A stretch of DNA of 64,000 bases, from the NCBI RefSeq assembly GCF_011058215.1, contig NZ_JAALFG010000002.1, positions 496,001-560,000 of the forward strand. Direction: 5' to 3'. The stretch is from Devosia aurantiaca. GTDB lineage: Bacteria; Pseudomonadota; Alphaproteobacteria; Rhizobiales; Devosiaceae. The notes under the pieces were generated by a model, which saw only the letters and a program-made list of their open reading frames with translations, was not told the DNA's origin and did no database searches. This document shows positions 61,667 through 64,000 of the stretch, one piece after another. Every line of letters starts with the position of its first letter. The first letter of the stretch is position 1. The position numbers and the translations under genes were made by a program.

Positions 61667-62805
61667 ATGTCCAAGCTTTTAGCCCCACCACGCTGCGCGG
61701 CCTCACCCTGCGCAACCGCGCCGTCGTCGCGCCCATGTGCCAATATTCGGCGCAGGACGGTTTTGCCAACGACTGGCACTTCGTGCATCTGGGGCGCTTC
61801 GGCATGGGTGGCTTTGGCCTCGTCCTGCTCGAGGCAACGGGCGTCGTACCGGAAGGCCGCATCACCTATGGCGACCTTGGCCTTTGGAAGGACGAACACA
61901 TCGCCCCGCTCGCGCGCATCGTCGATTTTCTCCACAGCCAGGGCGCAGCCGCGGGTATCCAACTCGCCCATGCTGGCCGCAAGGCTTCGACCTCCGTGTC
62001 CTGGAATAAGCCCGAGCACCTCGCGACCGAAGAACAGCGCCGTGCCCTCGGATATGAGCATTGGAAGCCGGTTGCGCCGAGCGCCGAGTCCAATGACCCG
62101 TCCAATCCGGATTTCCAGGTACCGGCCGAGCTCGACCATGCCGGTATCCGCCGCGTCATCGACGGTTTCGTGGCCGCAGCCGAGCGCGCCGATCGAGCCG
62201 GCTTCGATACGGTCGAAATTCACGCCGCGCACGGCTACCTGCTCAATCAGTTCCTTTCGCCCCTGGCTAATCACCGTACCGACCAATATGGCGGGAGCCG
62301 CGAAAACCGCATGCGTCTGGTGCTCGAAGTCACCGAAGCGGTTCGCGCCGTGTGGCCAGCCGACAAGCCGCTGCTCGTTCGCCTCTCTGTCAGCGACAAT
62401 GCCGCTGGTGGCTGGCAGGTCGAAGACAGTGTCGTTCTCGCCCGCGAGCTTAAGGCGCTTGGCGTCGATGCCATCGACTGTTCGAGCGGCGGCTTCGCCC
62501 AGGGCCGCATCTCTGCTGCCCCGGCCTACCAGCTGCCCTTCGCCCGAGCCGTGAAGCAAGGTGCCGACATCCCCACCATGGCCGTCGGACTGCTGGGCGA
62601 TCCAGAAGAAGCAGAAGCCTTCCTGGAGAATGGCGAAACCGACTTCATCGCCTTGGCACGCGGCGCCCTCGACGATCCTAACTGGCCGCTCCACGCCAAT
62701 GTCGCTCTCGGCGGCGATTTCACGCCATGGCCGGTCCAGACGCGTCGCGTTTCCGACTACCACCGCGTCATGAGCGAACGCAGCAAGGCGCAAGCGGCAC
62801 AATAG
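61667..62805 (+). CDS. Old yellow enzyme family NADH:flavin oxidoreductase (frameshift near the start)
   Basis: A protein of about 379 residues of the YqjM/NamA branch: VAPMCQYSA, IQLAHAGRKAS, EIHAAHGYLLNQFLSP, RLSVSDNAAGGW and DFIALARGALDDPNWP. It holds FMN and reduces activated alkenes. The ATG at 61667 reads MSKLL..., but one T lost from the run at 61677-61680 shifts the frame; corrected, the N-terminus is MSKLFSPTTLRGLTLRNR, as expected. The body frame has no good start of its own. Confidence 0.9.
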
Positions 62806-62899
62806 TGTCGCTGCACCATCTCAATTTTGCCGACATGAGGGTGTCCCTCTTGTGATCAACTGGGTCAAAGCCCAAATCACGGGAAAGGGAGAGACGCAG

Positions 62900-63334
62900 A
62901 TGGATACCAAGGCTGCAATTCTGGCGCTGATGACCGCATGGGGCGTCGGCGCCTGCACCACCCTCCCCGCCCTGGCGCAGGACGCCGAAGAGGTCGTCGA
63001 GGAGGCGGGCGATGCCGATGGCGACAACCCGCTCCTCAATCGCGTCTGGGTCATGCAGGGCGCAGCCGACTCGCTGCCCGGCGTCATGCATATCTTCCTC
63101 GCCGACGGCACCCTGGTTTCGGACAGCTGCTGGGAAACCTATCGCCTCTCGACCTGGCAGCAGGTTTCCGACACCGAAATCTCATGGGAAGAAGACGGCA
63201 TGACCATCAGCGCCGACATCACCTCCGTCAGCGATGCCGAATTGGTGCTGAACCTCAAACTGGTCGGCGGCGCCGAGGAACAGCGCTTCGCACCAGCGCA
63301 AGTGCCCTATGTCTGCCCAGACATCCCGAAGTGA
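62900..63334 (+). CDS. Secreted lipocalin-like protein, unknown function
   Basis: A 144-residue protein. The ATG at 62900 has GGGAGA upstream and starts a signal peptide (AAILALMTAWGVGACTTLPALAQ in parts). The mature part has alternating beta-strand patterns: GVMHIFLADGTLVSDSCWETYRLS, then SDTEISWEEDGMTISADI and ELVLNLKLVGG. Two cysteines may pair. I recognise similar exported proteins in rhizobia with no set function. An upstream GTG in frame at 62852 is less likely. Confidence 0.72.
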   Translation: MDTKAAILALMTAWGVGACTTLPALAQDAEEVVEEAGDADGDNPLLNRVWVMQGAADSLPGVMHIFLADGTLVSDSCWETYRLSTWQQVSDTEISWEEDGMTISADITSVSDAELVLNLKLVGGAEEQRFAPAQVPYVCPDIPK

Positions 63335-63380
63335 GGCGGCAAGTGCTAGCAGTCTGCTAACACTTGGCTCCTAGACGTCC

Positions 63381-64000
63381 CTAAATGATGACCTGAGTGC
63401 CAATCTCCACCACGCGACCGGTGGGGATATGGAAATATTCCGTCGCATCGCTGGCATTGCGAGCCAGACGGATAAACAGCCGGTCCTGCCAGAAGCGCAG
63501 CATGCCCGATTTTGTCCCAAGCTTCAGCGAACGGCGTGAAAGGAAGAACGACGTCGACATGATGTCGAACTTCCATCCCAGTTTACGCGCCAGGGCCAAG
63601 GCCTTGGGAATATTAGGACTTTCCATGAAGCCGAAGGTCACGACGACGCGGAAGAACAGCTCGTTATAGGCGTCGATCGTCACCTTCTCATCGTCCGGCA
63701 CGCGCGGCGAAGTCGAGGTGCGCACGGTCAGGATGACATTTTGCTCGTGCAAGACCTTGTAGTGCTTGAGCGAGTGCAACAACGCCGTCGGCGCCCCCTC
63801 GACATCAGATGTCAAGAAGATCGCCGTACCCGGCACAGTCGTTGGCTTCTTTTTGGAAAGATTGTTGACCAAGAACTCGAGAGGCACTTCGTCCCGTCGC
63901 GTTTTTTTCGGAGAGACGCGCCCGCCCCGCCATCCAGCTCCACATCAATAATGCTACCGCCAGCGCGACAACTGCCGGCACCCAGCCACCTTGGAACAGT
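63381..64000 (-). CDS. kup: Kup-type potassium transporter, C-terminal part (frameshift)
   Basis: The end of a Kup potassium uptake protein, truncated by the window edge. The last membrane helix ([21 protein letters not shown]) is followed by RLSEK and, after a frame change in the seven-T run at 63902-63908, [12 protein letters not shown] and the cytoplasmic tail ([27 protein letters not shown] in parts; [23 protein letters not shown]). Six bases in the run would restore the frame, so this one is an extra base rather than a lost one. Kup imports K+ with protons. Confidence 0.9.

Overview
The window looks like a chromosomal segment from a GC-rich, flagellated alphaproteobacterium of the Hyphomicrobiales (Rhizobiales), most like Devosia or a near relative. 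The genus is inference. The order rests on several marks: FliX, FlbT and FlaF, which are flagellar regulators of alphaproteobacteria; a DksA with a single zinc-finger cysteine; the cysG-DUF2849-cysI-cysH/DUF934 cluster; a giant growth-pole-ring-like coiled-coil protein; CtrA-type boxes; and intergenic palindromes typical of this order.

Layout. 1-2 kb: end of an M32 carboxypeptidase, a YCII-family protein and dksA. 2.1-14.5 kb: flagellar cluster with fliX facing flgI-flgJ-flgN, then flagellin-flbT-flaF, and flgE-flgK-flgL on the minus strand. fliX has a CtrA-type box, and sigma-54 promoters precede flgI and flgE. 14.8-20.1 kb: a P-loop ATPase, metA, ycjX-ycjF and an EAL phosphodiesterase. 20.2-29.6 kb, all minus strand: ferredoxin, ferredoxin-NADP reductase, a CysH-DUF934 fusion, cysI, DUF2849, cysG, a second ferredoxin, a methyltransferase and prfC. 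Together these form a plausible NADPH-Fpr-ferredoxin-CysI sulfite reduction chain. 29.8-39 kb: treY, an Hpt protein and the 1976-residue growth-pole-ring-like protein. 39-50 kb: an MFS carrier, an LpxH-like phosphoesterase, an exported NagZ-like glycosidase, acs, a GNAT protein, a polysaccharide flippase with a FemAB-like partner, TerC, a cold-shock protein, an intradiol dioxygenase and tRNA-Lys. 50-64 kb: an aminotransferase, an EEP phosphatase, leuA with a leucine-rich small ORF upstream, phzF, a UPF0303 protein, a cobalamin-binding-type radical SAM protein, ilvC with a TetR regulator, xth, an OYE reductase, a small secreted protein and the end of kup.

Ten otherwise well-conserved genes (flgI, flgE, metA, a ferredoxin gene, treY, the growth-pole-ring gene, a GNAT gene, the flippase, the OYE gene and kup) are broken by one-base indels. 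Nearly all are single-base losses in short homopolymers, and restoring the base restores the family sequence. This is best explained by sequencing error, so these genes are annotated as intact functions with frameshifts in this sequence.

No insertion sequence, prophage, CRISPR array or defence island was seen. The least ordinary content is the hendecad-repeat polar protein with its CtrA-boxed Hpt neighbour, the CysH-DUF934 fusion, the expanded flagellin and FlgL, and the leucine-rich ORF before leuA.
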